64,000 nucleotides of DNA from Candidatus Gallacutalibacter stercoravium (GTDB lineage Bacteria > Bacillota > Clostridia > Oscillospirales > Acutalibacteraceae): NCBI GenBank assembly GCA_018716975.1, contig DVJE01000001.1:106893-170892 (forward strand), written 5' to 3'. Position numbers and translations under genes: made by a program. This document shows, one piece after another, positions 63,830 through 64,000 of the stretch; the first letter of the stretch is position 1; each line of letters opens with the position of its first letter. Under the pieces are notes generated by a model that was not told where the DNA came from, ran no database searches, and saw only the letters and a list, made by a program, of their open reading frames with translations.

Positions 63830-64000
63830 ATGAGTAAGAGAAATTACACGCACATACAGGAGTTTCTAGCAGAGATCGAAAGGATGCTCCGGGCAGGAAA
63901 AAGTCAGCGAGAAGTAGCGGAACACTTTGGCTTCAAAGATAAGTATGTGGTGAAAGGACTGCTAAAACGAGAACGCCGCAAGCAAAGAAAAGAAGCAGCA
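63830..64000 (+). CDS. IS3-family transposase OrfA (partial)
   Basis: 57 codons visible, running off the right edge. The start MSKRNYTHIQEFLAEIERML then a helix-turn-helix (AGKSQREVAEHFGFKDKYVVKGLLKRERRKQRKEA) match the short DNA-binding OrfA of IS3 elements common in Clostridia; OrfB, which carries the catalytic core, should follow beyond the window, often by -1 frameshift. Only one possible ribosome site exists and it lies in the upstream hairpin. Confidence 0.85.
   Translation, partial: MSKRNYTHIQEFLAEIERMLRAGKSQREVAEHFGFKDKYVVKGLLKRERRKQRKEAA

Larger units (their letters stand above)
63751..64000 (+). mobile_element. IS3-family insertion sequence (partial, left end)
   Basis: The left end begins about TGAACCGAACCAGAAAAAGC (63751), resembling IS3-family termini (TG..., GGAAAAAGTGGACA pattern), followed by the transposase gene orfA. 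Inserted about 50 bp after the holin stop. The right end and target duplication are outside the window. Confidence 0.6.

Overview
The window reads as chromosomal DNA of an anaerobic, spore-forming Clostridia member, probably close to gut Oscillospirales/Ruminococcaceae. Evidence: the forespore operon spoIIAA-spoIIAB-sigF at the left edge, strong AGGAGG ribosome sites, frequent GTG/TTG starts, fairly high-GC codon use, split transketolase subunits, ECF-type vitamin uptake, and a VTC/DUF4956/Cthe_2159-type surface operon. No rRNA, tRNA or CRISPR array was recognised. The species assignment is inference.

Layout. 1-3.1 kb: spoIIA operon and folC. 3.1-9.3 kb (minus): a sugar operon xylB, DUF4867, FucI/AraA-like isomerase, then the two transketolase subunits. 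9.4-13.3 kb: lipoprotein, two membrane proteins and an ABC ATPase. 13.3-16.5 kb (minus): SGNH hydrolase, DUF4358-like lipoprotein and a SigV/RsiV-like sigma/anti-sigma pair, plausibly an envelope-stress cassette. 16.6-19 kb: a lone cytoplasmic heparinase II/III-like enzyme behind operator-like dyads. 19.1-22.6 kb and 52.2-55.6 kb: two paralogous heterodimeric ABC exporter pairs. 22.8-23.8 kb: threonine aldolase.

23.86-31.3 kb is a resistance-type island. It holds an ABC-F protein behind a long attenuator leader with two tiny ORFs, a ParB/Srx-like ORF, an AT-rich ABC exporter pair with foreign-looking codon use, and a Vat-like streptogramin acetyltransferase with its own 20-aa leader ORF. A degenerate second copy of the Vat leader lies upstream of the AT-rich pair, so direct repeats flank it. 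ANT-like (36.6 kb) and AAC(6')-like (59.3 kb) genes add two more drug-modifying candidates.

31.5-51.5 kb is mostly housekeeping and surface metabolism: methyltransferase, Gfo/Idh oxidoreductase, SIS isomerase, PaaK with an ACT partner, deoC, a divergent aldo/keto reductase, the VTC/DUF4956/Cthe_2159 operon, a MocR regulator divergent from an ECF S component (likely a B6-related circuit), a zinc-ribbon protein, a two-component system, and a GT8 glycosyltransferase with a structured leader. 55.9-58.9 kb: GH127 and a MalY-type lyase. 61.0-63.7 kb: a compact phage-type lysis module (tail-fibre-like protein, GH25-LysM endolysin, XhlA-like protein, holin) behind a promoter with a 29-bp dyad. From about 63.75 kb an IS3-family element starts and runs off the right edge; its transposase ribosome site is buried in a long hairpin.
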